NCBI GenBank assembly: GCA_035440445.1
Contig: DAORMJ010000010.1
Location: forward strand, 1 to 64,000
Source of the DNA: Ga0077548 sp035440445
GTDB lineage: Bacteria > Pseudomonadota > Alphaproteobacteria > Rhizobiales > Xanthobacteraceae
Direction: 5' to 3'
DNA length: 64,000 bases
Shown here: piece by piece, positions 25,802 through 35,197 of the stretch
Layout: every line of letters begins with the position of its first letter
Numbering within the stretch: position 1 is the stretch's first letter
Made by a program: the position numbers and the translations under genes
Notes under the pieces: model-generated
What the model was told of the DNA's origin: nothing
The model's input: the letters and a program-made list of their open reading frames with translations, nothing else
Databases searched by the model: none

Positions 25802-27190
25802 CTAGCCGTAGCGCTCGGTTAACAGGGCGTAGAGCGCGCGCACCGAATAGGCTTCGCCGCCTTCGGGGCGGCCCGGCCGCTCCTTCGGATTCCAGCCGAA
25901 GATATCGAGATGCAGCCAGCTTTTCGCTTCGCTCACGAACTTGGAAAGAAAAAGTGCTGCCGTGATCGCACCGGCATGACCGCCACCTACGTTGTTGGTG
26001 TCGGCTACCTTCGAGTTCAGCATTTCCATATAAGGCTGCCACAACGGCATGCGCCAGAGCGGATCGGACTGGCGCGCGGCATGCTTCGCAAGCGCATTCC
26101 ATAGTGTCTCGTCATGCGTGAAGGCCGGCGGAATGTCCGGGCCAAGCGCCACACGTGCGGCACCGGTCAGCGTCGCGAAATCGATAACAAGGTCGGGCTT
26201 CTCTTCATCCGCGAGCGTCAGCGCATCGGCGAGCACCAGACGGCCCTCGGCGTCGGTATTGCCGATCTCGACGGTAATTCCCTTGCGGCTCTTGAATACA
26301 TCGCCCGGGCGAAACGCAATTCCGGAGATCGAGTTCTCGACGGCAGGAATGATCACGCGCAGCCGGACTTTGAGCTTCGCGTCCATGATCATATGCGCGA
26401 GCGCAAGCGAAGCGGCAGCCCCGCCCATATCCTTCTTCATCAGCAGCATCGCGGCGTCCGGCTTGATGTCGAGACCGCCGGTGTCGAAACACACGCCCTT
26501 GCCGACGAGCGTCACCTTCGGATGCGAGGGCTTGCCCCAGATAAACTCGACCAGACGCGGCGCGCGTTCGCTGCCCTGCCCTACCGCGTAAACCAGCGGA
26601 AAGTTCTTCTTCAGAAGATCCTTGCCGACGACGCTCGAAACCTTCGCGCTGTGCTTTTTTGCGAGCGCACGAATGGCGGCTTCGAGTTCGACCGGGCCGA
26701 GATCGTTTGCCGGCGTGTTAACAAGGTCGCGCGCGAGAAACATGCCTTCGGCAATGCGCAGGACTTCCTTCGCGTTGACGCCTGCGGGCACCGCCAGCCG
26801 AGGCTGCTCCTGCTTCACCGCGCGGTATCTGCCGAAGCGATAGGCGCCGAGCACGAAAGCAAGCGTTGCGAGCGTCGCATCCTCCGGCGCGCGTGCAAAT
26901 TTCCAGTCGCCCGCCGGCAGCAGCGTTGCAAGCTTTCCGGCGAGCAGCGGATCTCTGTGCTTGTCGCTCCGCTTGCCGAGACCGAACAGCGCGCCCGCAA
27001 TGTCCCCGTTCACGTCAGGCAACAGGACGAAACGTCCCGCGTCGGGCGTGAACTTCGCGGCTTCCGCAAATGCGCGCGCAGCGGGAGGAAGCTCTTTCGA
27101 CACCTGCGGCCATGCCTGATCGTCCACGCACCAGACGGGCTTTGCCTTGGCGGCGGATGTTGTCAGCGCGGCTGCAGCGGATCGGGACAA
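25802..27190 (-). CDS. Leucyl aminopeptidase family protein (M17)
   Basis: 462-residue cytosolic exopeptidase of family M17, normally a hexamer with two metal ions. Metal and active-site motifs are intact: VGKGVCFDTGGLDIKP (catalytic Lys and Asp), MKKDMGGAA and the family signature NTDAEGRLVLADAL. The N-terminal domain (about residues 1-150) is poorly conserved, as usual, and the protein is somewhat shorter than E. coli PepA. It likely recycles peptides; DNA-binding functions of E. coli PepA should not be assumed. Single gene, divergent from tadD. Confidence 0.9.
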   Translation of the reverse strand: MSRSAAAALTTSAAKAKPVWCVDDQAWPQVSKELPPAARAFAEAAKFTPDAGRFVLLPDVNGDIAGALFGLGKRSDKHRDPLLAGKLATLLPAGDWKFARAPEDATLATLAFVLGAYRFGRYRAVKQEQPRLAVPAGVNAKEVLRIAEGMFLARDLVNTPANDLGPVELEAAIRALAKKHSAKVSSVVGKDLLKKNFPLVYAVGQGSERAPRLVEFIWGKPSHPKVTLVGKGVCFDTGGLDIKPDAAMLLMKKDMGGAAASLALAHMIMDAKLKVRLRVIIPAVENSISGIAFRPGDVFKSRKGITVEIGNTDAEGRLVLADALTLADEEKPDLVIDFATLTGAARVALGPDIPPAFTHDETLWNALAKHAARQSDPLWRMPLWQPYMEMLNSKVADTNNVGGGHAGAITAALFLSKFVSEAKSWLHLDIFGWNPKERPGRPEGGEAYSVRALYALLTERYG

Positions 27191-27255
27191 GGCGAACTCC
27201 TCGTTTTCATGACTGCGGCTCTCGTACCACGCCGAAATAGCGCGAGAAAGCAGGC

Positions 27256-27270
27256 TTAACGCGGCGTTAG
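27256..27270. promoter_or_regulatory. CtrA-like box upstream of tadD
   Basis: TTAA (27256-27259), seven bases, TTAG (27267-27270): one mismatch from the CtrA full site TTAA-N7-TTAA. A further TTAAC follows at 27273. It lies about 70 bp before the tadD start. CtrA control of pilus genes is known in Caulobacter; the site here is an inference. Confidence 0.4.
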
Positions 27271-27336
27271 GGTTAACTCTCTATTGCTTTTGCGGAGCCT
27301 TCCGGCGCGCCCCGCCGGCTTGCGCGGAGTAAGAGT

Positions 27337-28131
27337 ATGCAGTGGTATCCCGCTTCTTCGAGGCAGCGCCTGTCTGGCGGCGTTTCGAAACTGGCTATGG
27401 TGGCAGCGCTTGCCGCCTGTCTCGGCGCTTGCGCCACCAAATCCAACAATGCCGACATCACCGGCTCGATCCAGAACCCGTTCCGCGCGACCGAGACCGA
27501 TCCCCGCGCGAACCTGAACCGGCTTGCCGAAGACTATAAGCAGCGCCCTGCCGACCCGCAGGTCGCGATGTCCTATGCGCAGGCGCTGCGCAAGACCGAA
27601 CAGCAGGCCCAGGCCGTCGCGGTGCTCGAGCAGGCGACAATCAAGAATCCGAAGCATCGCGGTCTTCTCGCCGAATACGGCAGAGCGCTTGCCGAATCGG
27701 GCCGCCTGCAACAGGCGCTCGACGTGTTGAACCGCGCCCATACCCCCGACCAGCCGGACTGGCGCATTCTGAACGCGCAAGGCGCGATCCACGATCAGCT
27801 CGGCAACTACAAGGAAGCGCGCCGCTTCTACACGACGGCGTTGAAGATGACGCCAGAAGAACCGGCCATCCTCTCGAACCTTGGCCTCTCCTATATTCTC
27901 TCCAAGGAGCTGAAGCTTGCGGAAAGCACGCTTCGCCGCGCGGCCGCAAACCCGCGCGCGGAAAAGCGCGTGCGGCAGAACCTCGCGCTTTCGCTCGCGC
28001 TGCAGGGTAAATTCGACGAGGCCGAAAAGATCGCTGCCGGCGATCTGCCGCCGGACGAAGCGAGCGCCAATATCGCAGCACTTCGCGAAATGATCCAGGA
28101 TCAGGAACAGCGTCCGCGCAAACGCTCGTGA
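27337..28131 (+). CDS. tadD: Tad pilus assembly lipoprotein TadD (TPR)
   Basis: 264 residues with a lipoprotein signal (AALAACLGAC, lipobox Cys near residue 32) and several tetratricopeptide repeats (about residues 60-230; for example ILNAQGAIHDQLGNYKEAR and ILSNLGLSYILSKELKLAE). TadD proteins are outer-membrane pilotin-like factors for the Tad secretin. ggag precedes the ATG. It is transcribed alone toward tadC, with a bidirectional terminator between them. Two ends of the same locus thus converge here. Confidence 0.88.
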   Translation: MQWYPASSRQRLSGGVSKLAMVAALAACLGACATKSNNADITGSIQNPFRATETDPRANLNRLAEDYKQRPADPQVAMSYAQALRKTEQQAQAVAVLEQATIKNPKHRGLLAEYGRALAESGRLQQALDVLNRAHTPDQPDWRILNAQGAIHDQLGNYKEARRFYTTALKMTPEEPAILSNLGLSYILSKELKLAESTLRRAAANPRAEKRVRQNLALSLALQGKFDEAEKIAAGDLPPDEASANIAALREMIQDQEQRPRKRS

Positions 28132-28152
28132 CGCCGAGAGTGGTACGGTAAC

Positions 28153-28185
28153 AAAAAAGCGCCCGCCGGATGGCGGGCGCTTTTT
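28153..28185. terminator. Bidirectional terminator between tadD and tadC
   Basis: A 9-bp GC stem gcgcccgcc (28159-28167) / ggcgggcgc (28172-28180) is flanked by aaaaaa on the left and ttttt on the right, so a U-tract follows the hairpin whichever strand is transcribed. It separates the convergent tadD and cpa-tad transcripts. Confidence 0.85.
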
Positions 28186-28213
28186 CTCTTTGTTCTCGTT
28201 ACTTGCGCTCTCG

Positions 28214-29194
28214 TTACTTGATTTCCATGATCCGGATCGCTGCCGGCCCCATGATCACCACGAAAAGCACCGGCAGGAAGAACAGGATCATCGGCACGGT
28301 CAGCTTCGGCGGCAGTGCGGCAGCCTTCTTCTCCGCCTCCGACATGCGCTGATCGCGAATTTCCTGCGCCAGTACGCGCAAGGCCTGCGCCAGCGGCGTG
28401 CCGTAGCGCTCGGCCTGGATCAGCGCGGTCGTTACCGCTTTCACGCCATCGATCCCGGTACGGGTGGCGAGATTCTCGAGCGCAAGGCGGCGGTCCTGCA
28501 GATAGGACAGCTCCGCAGTCGTCAGCGTCAGCTCTTCCGCAAGCGGAATCGATTGCGAGCCGATTTCCTGACTGACGCGCTTGAACGCCGCATCGATCGA
28601 CATGCCCGACTCGACGCAGATCAGGAGCAGATCCAGCGCATCCGGAAATGCGCGGCGGATCGACTGCTGCCGGCGCGTGATGACGTTCTTCAAAAACAGC
28701 TGCGGCAGCTTGATACCGAGATAGGCAGCACCGATACAGATGCCGAACTTCACCATGGTCGGCTGCTTGATATCGACCAGCACGAACAGATAGATCACCG
28801 CGAAGACGAACATCGCAATCGGCGCAACCATGCGAAAGAACAGGAACGTCACCTGAGGCCCTTGCCCGCGGTATCCGGCCTGCACCAGCGTCACCTTGAT
28901 CTTGTCTTCGCCGAGCCACTTCTTCAGATCAAGGCTCTCGACGATCCGTTGCATGAAGGCTTTCGGCGTCGGCCGGAGATTGACCTTCTCCCCGCGCGCA
29001 AGTTTCTCGCGCTCGCGGGCGCGGATCTGACCGCGCTCGACCGCAAGCGTCTTCATGCGCCGGTCAAGATTGTCGTTCGACAAATACGGCATCGCGATCG
29101 AGTAGATCGTCGCAATGACCGCTACGCTGATCAGCAGCGTGGTCATGAAACGCGGGTCGATCATCCTGTCGTAAATCAGATCGAACATCGGCAC
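28214..29194 (-). CDS. tadC: Tad pilus inner-membrane platform protein TadC
   Basis: 326-residue T2SSF-domain protein. Four hydrophobic helices are visible, and the cytoplasmic T2SSF core reads RRAFPDALDLLLICVESGMSIDAAFKRV (about residues 179-206). With TadB it forms the platform that couples the CpaF ATPase to pilin assembly. Last gene of the cpaB-C-D-E-F-tadB-tadC series, 3 nt after tadB. A C-terminal helix ends FFLPVLFVVIMGPAAIRI. Confidence 0.93.
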   Translation of the reverse strand: MPMFDLIYDRMIDPRFMTTLLISVAVIATIYSIAMPYLSNDNLDRRMKTLAVERGQIRAREREKLARGEKVNLRPTPKAFMQRIVESLDLKKWLGEDKIKVTLVQAGYRGQGPQVTFLFFRMVAPIAMFVFAVIYLFVLVDIKQPTMVKFGICIGAAYLGIKLPQLFLKNVITRRQQSIRRAFPDALDLLLICVESGMSIDAAFKRVSQEIGSQSIPLAEELTLTTAELSYLQDRRLALENLATRTGIDGVKAVTTALIQAERYGTPLAQALRVLAQEIRDQRMSEAEKKAAALPPKLTVPMILFFLPVLFVVIMGPAAIRIMEIK

Positions 29195-29197
29195 ACC

Positions 29198-30175
29198 CTA
29201 GAAGTCGAAATTGATCATGCGGCGCATGACAAAAACGCCGATCAGCATCCAGAGGCCGGAGGCTACGAGCAGCATGTGACCCGTCGAAGTCGTCCACAGA
29301 AGCTCGATGTAACCCGGGCTCGTCAGATAAACGAGGAACATCACGCCGAAGGGCAGCGAAGCAATGATGGAGGCGGAGGCTTTGGCCTCCATGCTCATCG
29401 CCTTGATCTTGGCGGACATCTTCTTGCGTTCACGCAGCACGCGCGAAAGATTGCCGAGCGCTTCGGAAAGATTGCCGCCCGCCTGCTGCTGGATCGCGAG
29501 CACAATGCCGAAGAAATTCGCCTCCGGCAGCGGCACGCGCTCAAACATCTTCGCGGCCGAATCCGAGAGCGACATGCCGACCGCCTGGCCCTCGGCAATC
29601 AGCCGGAATTCGCCTTTGACCGGCTCCGTCGTCTCATTAGCGATGATGCGGATGCAATCGCCGATCGGCAGACCGGCCTTCACGCCACGCACGATCACGT
29701 CGATCGCGTTCGGAAGTTCGAGAATGAACTTGTTCTCGCGCTTCTTCTTCAGATAGCCGAGAACCCAGCGCGGAATGCCAAAGGCGCCCGCGGGAAACGC
29801 CGCCAGCGCAAGAATCGGCCCCATGCCAAAAAGAACCATCAGCACGGCCGCGATCAAACCGGCCGCTGCGCTGAAGATGTAGAATTGCCGCTTCGAGATC
29901 GACAATCCTGCCTGCTGGATGCGGATCTCGATGGGAGGATTCTTGACGTTCTTTCGCTTCGATTCAAGTTGTTTGAGCGTATCCTCGACCTGCTGGCGCC
30001 GCGCGGAACTGCTGTCGGTCGGCTTGCGGCCGCGCTTGGCCTGAATTTCGTCGGCAGAGATCCCCCGCATGCGTTCCTCAACGCGTTTCTCTCCCGAAAT
30101 CATCGGGTAGATGAACACGTAAACCACGCCGCCCACGGCGACCGTGATCAGGAATGCGAAGGCGATCGAGCTCAT
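29198..30175 (-). CDS. tadB: Tad pilus inner-membrane platform protein TadB
   Basis: 325-residue T2SSF-domain membrane protein, paralogous to TadC. An N-terminal helix (AFAFLITVAVGGVVYVFIYP), a charged cytoplasmic segment, two central helices, then the T2SSF core LPNAIDVIVRGVKAGLPIGD and GNLSRVLRERKKM, and C-terminal helices. Its ATG overlaps the cpaF stop (30172-30175), so platform and ATPase are translationally coupled. Confidence 0.93.
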   Translation of the reverse strand: MSSIAFAFLITVAVGGVVYVFIYPMISGEKRVEERMRGISADEIQAKRGRKPTDSSSARRQQVEDTLKQLESKRKNVKNPPIEIRIQQAGLSISKRQFYIFSAAAGLIAAVLMVLFGMGPILALAAFPAGAFGIPRWVLGYLKKKRENKFILELPNAIDVIVRGVKAGLPIGDCIRIIANETTEPVKGEFRLIAEGQAVGMSLSDSAAKMFERVPLPEANFFGIVLAIQQQAGGNLSEALGNLSRVLRERKKMSAKIKAMSMEAKASASIIASLPFGVMFLVYLTSPGYIELLWTTSTGHMLLVASGLWMLIGVFVMRRMINFDF

Positions 30176-31680
30176 AGCCGCCCCATGGGATCGACGACTT
30201 CGGAGGCGTCGAGCGCCGCGGCGAGGCGGTTCTGCTCGCCATAGTATTTTGCGCGATCCCAGAAGCGGGGCTGGCCGATTCCGGTCGAGCGATGGCGTCC
30301 GATCATGTTGCCGTTCTGATCTTCGCCAAGATAATCATAGACGAACAGGTCCTGCGTGGTGACGATCTCGCCTTCCATGCCGACCACTTCGGTCACATGC
30401 GTAATGCGGCGGGAGCCGTCGCGCATGCGGGACGCCTGAATGATCACGTCGATCGACGAAACCACCATTTCACGGATCGTGCGCGGCGGCAGCGCGAAGC
30501 CGCCCATCGTGATCATGGATTCAAGACGCGAAAGCGCTTCGCGCGGCGAGTTGGCGTGCAGCGTGCCCATTGAGCCGTCGTGGCCCGTGTTCATGGCCTG
30601 CAACAGATCGAACGCTTCTGCGCCACGGACTTCGCCGACGATGATACGTTCCGGGCGCATACGCAGACAGTTGCGCACCAGATCGCGCATCGTGATCTGG
30701 CCTTCGCCTTCCAGGTTCGGCGGTCGCGTTTCCAGACGCACGACATGCGGCTGCTGCAGCTGCAATTCGGCGGCGTCTTCGCAGGTGATGATGCGCTCGT
30801 CGTCGTCGATCGCAGCGGTGAGACAGTTCAGGAGCGTGGTCTTGCCGGAGCCGGTACCGCCGGAAATCAGCGTATTGACGCGGCAGCGGCCGATGATCTC
30901 CAGGAGCTCCGCGCCAGACGGCGAAATCGACCCGAACTTCACGAGGTCCGCGAGCTTGAGCTTGTCCTTCTTGAACTTACGAATCGTGAGCGCGGGGCCA
31001 TCGATCGAGAGCGGCGGCACGATCACGTTGACACGCGAACCGTCAGGCAAGCGCGCGTCGCAGATCGGAGAGGATTCATCGACGCGGCGGCCGATCTGGC
31101 TCACGATTCGCTGGCAGATATTGTGAAGCTGCTGATTGTCGCGGAAACGAATCCCGGTCTGCTGAATCTTGCCTTTGACTTCAATGTAAACGGTGTTCGA
31201 GCCGTTCACCATGATGTCGGCGATGTCGTCGCGCGCGAGCAGAGGCTCAAGCGGACCGTAGCCGAGGACGTCGTTGCAGATGTCGTCGAGCAGTTCTTCC
31301 TGCTCGGCGATCGACATTACCACGTTCTTGATCGTGATGATCTCGATGACGATGTCGCGAATTTCTTCGCGCGCGGCAATCGGCTCGAGCTTGGCAAGCT
31401 GGGTGAGATCGATCGCCTCGATCAGCGCACCGAAAATCTGCCCTTTGACTTCGTAGAACGACTCGGAGCGCTGGTTGCTCATCATCGGTGGCGGCGGCGC
31501 GGACGGCGCGAGCGGAGGTGCCGGCATCGCAGCCGTCTTGGGAGCTGACGCGTTCGGCGCGAAGTCGGAAACGACCGGAGGCGGCAACATCTGGGACGGC
31601 GCGGGGGCCGGCGCGGCCTGTGCGGTCGTACGCGGCGTCTCGATCACGTCGCCGCTGCTGTTCCCTCTTTTACCGAACAT
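30172..31680 (-). CDS. cpaF: Tad pilus secretion ATPase CpaF (TadA)
   Basis: 502-residue hexameric ATPase of the VirB11/PulE class that drives pilus assembly. A variable Ala/Pro-rich N-terminus (about residues 15-70), then the N-terminal domain and the RecA-like core with Walker A SGGTGSGKTTLLN, the Asp box (ITCEDAAELQL), Walker B RPERIIVGEVRG and the His box MGTLHANSPREALSRL. All catalytic features are intact. Overlaps tadB by 4 nt; cpaE precedes it with a 21-nt gap. Confidence 0.95.
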   Translation of the reverse strand: MFGKRGNSSGDVIETPRTTAQAAPAPAPSQMLPPPVVSDFAPNASAPKTAAMPAPPLAPSAPPPPMMSNQRSESFYEVKGQIFGALIEAIDLTQLAKLEPIAAREEIRDIVIEIITIKNVVMSIAEQEELLDDICNDVLGYGPLEPLLARDDIADIMVNGSNTVYIEVKGKIQQTGIRFRDNQQLHNICQRIVSQIGRRVDESSPICDARLPDGSRVNVIVPPLSIDGPALTIRKFKKDKLKLADLVKFGSISPSGAELLEIIGRCRVNTLISGGTGSGKTTLLNCLTAAIDDDERIITCEDAAELQLQQPHVVRLETRPPNLEGEGQITMRDLVRNCLRMRPERIIVGEVRGAEAFDLLQAMNTGHDGSMGTLHANSPREALSRLESMITMGGFALPPRTIREMVVSSIDVIIQASRMRDGSRRITHVTEVVGMEGEIVTTQDLFVYDYLGEDQNGNMIGRHRSTGIGQPRFWDRAKYYGEQNRLAAALDASEVVDPMGRL

Positions 31681-31701
31681 GCGAGACTCCAGACCTTCCG
31701 C

Positions 31702-32964
31702 TTACTTCCTCAATCCCCTGATCTTGGCGAGCAGCGGAGAGAGGAGATCATTCTTTTGCTTCTTCGCCTCGTTGCGTCCGGTCAGCGACTTCGCAACCTG
31801 GAGAAAAATATCCGCGGTCTTATGTTTCGCGGAGACTTCGGCGATCATCTGGCCATTGTTGGCAGCGGTGCCGAAGAGCTGTGGCTCGAAGGGAATCGTC
31901 GCGATCGGCTCGGCGCCGAGCGCCTTTGCGAAGTCGGCGGCTTTCACCTCCGGGCGCTTCGGCATGCCGACCTGATTGAGCATATAAAGCGGCGCGCGAT
32001 CGTTCGGCCTCGCCGCCTTGGCGAAGTCGAAAATGTTCTTTGCGTTGCGAAGATTGGCGAGATCCGGCGCGACGACGATCAGAATATCGTCGGCACCCAC
32101 GATCGCCCGCTTCGACCATCCGCTCCACATATGCGGAAGATCGAGCACGGTGAAAGGCACCGAGGCGCGAAGCGTATCCAGCACCGGCTCGAACGCATCC
32201 GCGCCGACGTCATATTCGCGGTCGAGGGTCGCGGGTGCCGCAAGCAGGCTGAGATTGTCGGTGCACTTGGACAAGAGCCGGTCGACGAAGGCCGCGTCCA
32301 CGCGATCGGGCGAAAACACCGCGTCCGCGATACCTTGCGGCGGATCCTGATTGAAATCGAGCCCGGCGGTGCCGAAGGCGAGATCCATGTCGGCAACGAC
32401 CGTATCGATCGCGAGGTCGCGGGCGATGGCAAAGCCGATATTGTGCGCAACCGTGGAAGCGCCGACGCCGCCTTTTGCGCCGATCACGCCGATGATGCGG
32501 CCTACGGGCTTGGAATCAGCCGCGCCGTAGAGGCCGGCAATCGACGCAACGATGTCGAGGGGCGCGAGCGGCGCAACCAGATAATCGCTGACGCCGCGGC
32601 GAACCAGTTCGCGATAGAGAATGATGTCATTGACGCGGCCGACTACGACGACCTTGGTACCGGCGTCGCAGCTCTCGGCGAGCCGGTCGAGCCCTTCGAG
32701 GAGCGCGTTGCCGTGACCGTTGTATTCGATCACGATCACGTTCGGCGTCGCGGAGACGCGATAGGCTTCCTCGGCGGCCTGCAATCCGCCCATGGAAACC
32801 TTCACATGCGCGCGGGCCATGCGCCGGTCGGCGGCGCCGTTCTGCACGGCATGCGCAAGTTCAGGCGTTTCGCAGAACGCCTGAATGGTGACGCGCGGGA
32901 CCGGCGGAACGTGACGTTCGTTTTCCGCGGCGGGTGAGGTGTCGAGTACGGGTGCGGCGCGCAT
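31702..32964 (-). CDS. cpaE: Tad pilus localisation protein CpaE (TadZ)
   Basis: 420 residues. An atypical receiver-like domain (about residues 25-150) precedes a ParA/MinD-type ATPase domain. The deviant Walker A reads GAKGGVGAST, with Ser in place of the first Thr of the usual GKT/GKTT, followed by VVADMDLAFGTAGLDF (switch). CpaE/TadZ positions the pilus machine at the cell pole in Caulobacter and Aggregatibacter. Its ATG shares a base with the cpaD stop (TGATG). Confidence 0.93.
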   Translation of the reverse strand: MRAAPVLDTSPAAENERHVPPVPRVTIQAFCETPELAHAVQNGAADRRMARAHVKVSMGGLQAAEEAYRVSATPNVIVIEYNGHGNALLEGLDRLAESCDAGTKVVVVGRVNDIILYRELVRRGVSDYLVAPLAPLDIVASIAGLYGAADSKPVGRIIGVIGAKGGVGASTVAHNIGFAIARDLAIDTVVADMDLAFGTAGLDFNQDPPQGIADAVFSPDRVDAAFVDRLLSKCTDNLSLLAAPATLDREYDVGADAFEPVLDTLRASVPFTVLDLPHMWSGWSKRAIVGADDILIVVAPDLANLRNAKNIFDFAKAARPNDRAPLYMLNQVGMPKRPEVKAADFAKALGAEPIATIPFEPQLFGTAANNGQMIAEVSAKHKTADIFLQVAKSLTGRNEAKKQKNDLLSPLLAKIRGLRK

Positions 32965-33692
32965 CAGTTTCCTACGTTGCTGACTTTGCCATTGTTCGAG
33001 GAGTTGTAGACCGTCGAGGGATCCTGGCCCTGACGGTACTTCTCGAGCACGTGACGGCGGCGCGCGGCATAGGCCGGCGCTTCGTTGCGGGGCTGCACGA
33101 TGTCTTCCGGGTTTGCGACCTGTGCTGCGAAATTCTGCTGGGTCGCGCAGCCGAAATTGCGCATCGGAAAATTCTGATCGGATTTCGAGTTGATGGTCGG
33201 GCCGAGGTCTTCCTGTCCGGCGTGACAGCGGTTCGCGACCTGCGCCTGCAGTGCCGGGAACGTCAGCCTGATCGGCGCGACGTTCGAGGGCTGCTGCGTC
33301 TGGTAGCTGCGGATCTGGATCGCGCGCATCGGCACGCCGGAAGAGGCCAGCACGCTCTGCAACTCGCGCACCGTATGACCGGATGCCATCTCGTTTGCGG
33401 TGCCAACCGGCAATTCAATCGTGAGGGGTCCCGATCCGTAACGGCGCCACTGCGAGGCAAAGCCGCCAGCCAGCGCGCGCTGCTCCGGCGTCAAACCGCC
33501 ACGGCCGCTACCGACGAACAGCTGCACCGAGCGAATGCCCTCGTTGATCTGGATCGGATGACGGTCGCGATAATCCGGCGGCACGCTGCCCGTGACGATG
33601 CGATCGGTCTGGCAACCGGCCATGGCAACCGAGACCACGCCCATCAGGAGCGCGGCGCGGACGCGGACCGGTACTGCACGGAGAACTGACAT
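32964..33692 (-). CDS. cpaD: Tad pilus biogenesis lipoprotein CpaD
   Basis: 242 residues. The signal peptide ends in the lipobox VAMAGC (Cys near residue 27), and the mature part matches the CpaD family: PPDYRDRHPIQI, VANRCHAGQEDLGPT and NFGCATQQNFAAQVANP. It is an outer-membrane or periplasmic partner of the secretin. The ATG at 33692 has GGAG at 6-nt spacing; an upstream TTG at 33704 is less likely. Coupled to cpaE by TGATG and 16 nt behind cpaC. Confidence 0.92.
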   Translation of the reverse strand: MSVLRAVPVRVRAALLMGVVSVAMAGCQTDRIVTGSVPPDYRDRHPIQINEGIRSVQLFVGSGRGGLTPEQRALAGGFASQWRRYGSGPLTIELPVGTANEMASGHTVRELQSVLASSGVPMRAIQIRSYQTQQPSNVAPIRLTFPALQAQVANRCHAGQEDLGPTINSKSDQNFPMRNFGCATQQNFAAQVANPEDIVQPRNEAPAYAARRRHVLEKYRQGQDPSTVYNSSNNGKVSNVGN

Positions 33693-33708
33693 GTTACGCT
33701 CCAAGAAC

Positions 33709-35178
33709 TCAATCCAGAATGAAGCCGTAATCGCCCTTGAGGCGCTTCGGCTCGTTGGTACCAGGCACGCCGTAGATCCGGTTCAAGCGCCCGAGCAGCA
33801 CGGTCGATTGATCGGAAGGATTTGCAAAGCCGTCGTCGGGACGCGCCAGCGCCTGCGGCGCGTTGTGGCGGACGACATACGGTGTCACCATGATCATCAG
33901 TTCGGTCTGGCCGGTCTGGTAATCGCGGCTCTTGAAGAGCGCACCCAGCACCGGAAGGTTCATCAGGCCGGGAAGACCATTGATGTTCTGCTTGGTCTGT
34001 TCCTGCAAAAGACCTGCGAGCACCAGCGAGCCGCCGGAGGGAAGTTCGACGGTCGAATTTGCGCGGCGCACGCGCAGCGCGGGAATCGTGATCTGCGAGA
34101 AGCGGACGGCGCCTTCTGACGAAAGTTCGCTTACTTCGGTCGCAACGCGCAGGCTGATCTTGCCCTCGGAGAGTACGACCGGCGTAAACTCAAGGCCGAT
34201 ACCGAACTGCTTGAACTGAACCTGAATCTGGCACTGACCCGTCTGCGGATCGCAGGTCTGGCCCGCGGGGATCGGAAACTCGCCGCCCGCGAGGAACTTC
34301 GCAGACTCACCGCTGATAGCGGTCAGATTGGGCTCGGCAAGCGTGCGCAGAATTCCCGCCTGCTCCATGGCGCGAAGCGTTGCGCTCACGGTGCCGCCGT
34401 TCGGCAAAGACAAGGAGGGCGTGATCGAGCTCGGTGAAATCACCTGGTTCTGCGCGGAGAACGGGTTGGTATTGTTGAAGTTCACGACAGCGCTGCCGAT
34501 GTTGACGTTGCTGCCGTTCAGATCGACACCAAGCTGCTTCAGGATATTTCGCTGCACTTCGGCAACGGTGACGCGGATCATCACCTGCTCGCGATCGCGG
34601 ATGGTGAGGCCGTTCACGACCTTGTTCGCGTCGCCCACCATGCGGGCGGCGGTATCGAAGATGTGCTGCGCTTCCGCGGCGGAAGCAACCGATCCCGAAA
34701 TCACGATGCTGTCGTTGATGGCCTCCACCCGCACCTGCGCAGTCGGCGCAAGACGCTGGATCGCGGCGCGCACGCCGACGGCATCGAGCGCGACCTCGAT
34801 CTCGTAAGCCGCAATCTGCTGGCCTTCGCCATCGAAGAACACGATGTTGGTCTGCCCGGCCTTCACGCCGATGAGATAGGCGCGGCGCGCGGAGCGGATC
34901 ACGGCATTGGCGATCGCTGGATTGGCGATCAGGACGTCTTTGGCGTCACGCGGCAGGTCGACGACAATCGACTTGCCGATGCCGAGGGCGAGAAAGCTGC
35001 CGCGATGATGCACCACTGCAGCCTGATGCTGCGGGCGTTGGAACGTCCGTGCTGCGGGCGGCGCGGCGAGCGCCGGCTCGGCCGCCTGCGACAGCGGCGG
35101 CACCGTCACCAGGGCAGCGGCAAGCAGGCCCAGGAAAGCAATTGTTAACCCTGCTTTTGCGGCTAGCGGCTTTTGCAT
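33709..35178 (-). CDS. cpaC: Tad pilus outer-membrane secretin CpaC
   Basis: 489 residues. A signal peptide (LTIAFLGLLAAALVTVPPLSQA) leads to the N0-like domain (FLALGIGKSIVVDLPRDAKDV), a BON-like segment (VRVEAINDSIVISGSV) and the secretin channel domain (ILRTLAEPNLTAISGESAKF; VPP-like LPVLGALFKSR; TELMIMVTPYVV). It forms the pore through which the Flp pilus leaves the cell. The stand-alone protein at 37302 resembles only the first domain. Second gene of the cpaB operon. Confidence 0.95.
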   Translation of the reverse strand: MQKPLAAKAGLTIAFLGLLAAALVTVPPLSQAAEPALAAPPAARTFQRPQHQAAVVHHRGSFLALGIGKSIVVDLPRDAKDVLIANPAIANAVIRSARRAYLIGVKAGQTNIVFFDGEGQQIAAYEIEVALDAVGVRAAIQRLAPTAQVRVEAINDSIVISGSVASAAEAQHIFDTAARMVGDANKVVNGLTIRDREQVMIRVTVAEVQRNILKQLGVDLNGSNVNIGSAVVNFNNTNPFSAQNQVISPSSITPSLSLPNGGTVSATLRAMEQAGILRTLAEPNLTAISGESAKFLAGGEFPIPAGQTCDPQTGQCQIQVQFKQFGIGLEFTPVVLSEGKISLRVATEVSELSSEGAVRFSQITIPALRVRRANSTVELPSGGSLVLAGLLQEQTKQNINGLPGLMNLPVLGALFKSRDYQTGQTELMIMVTPYVVRHNAPQALARPDDGFANPSDQSTVLLGRLNRIYGVPGTNEPKRLKGDYGFILD

Positions 35179-35197
35179 CGTCAGCCCCGATCCTCGC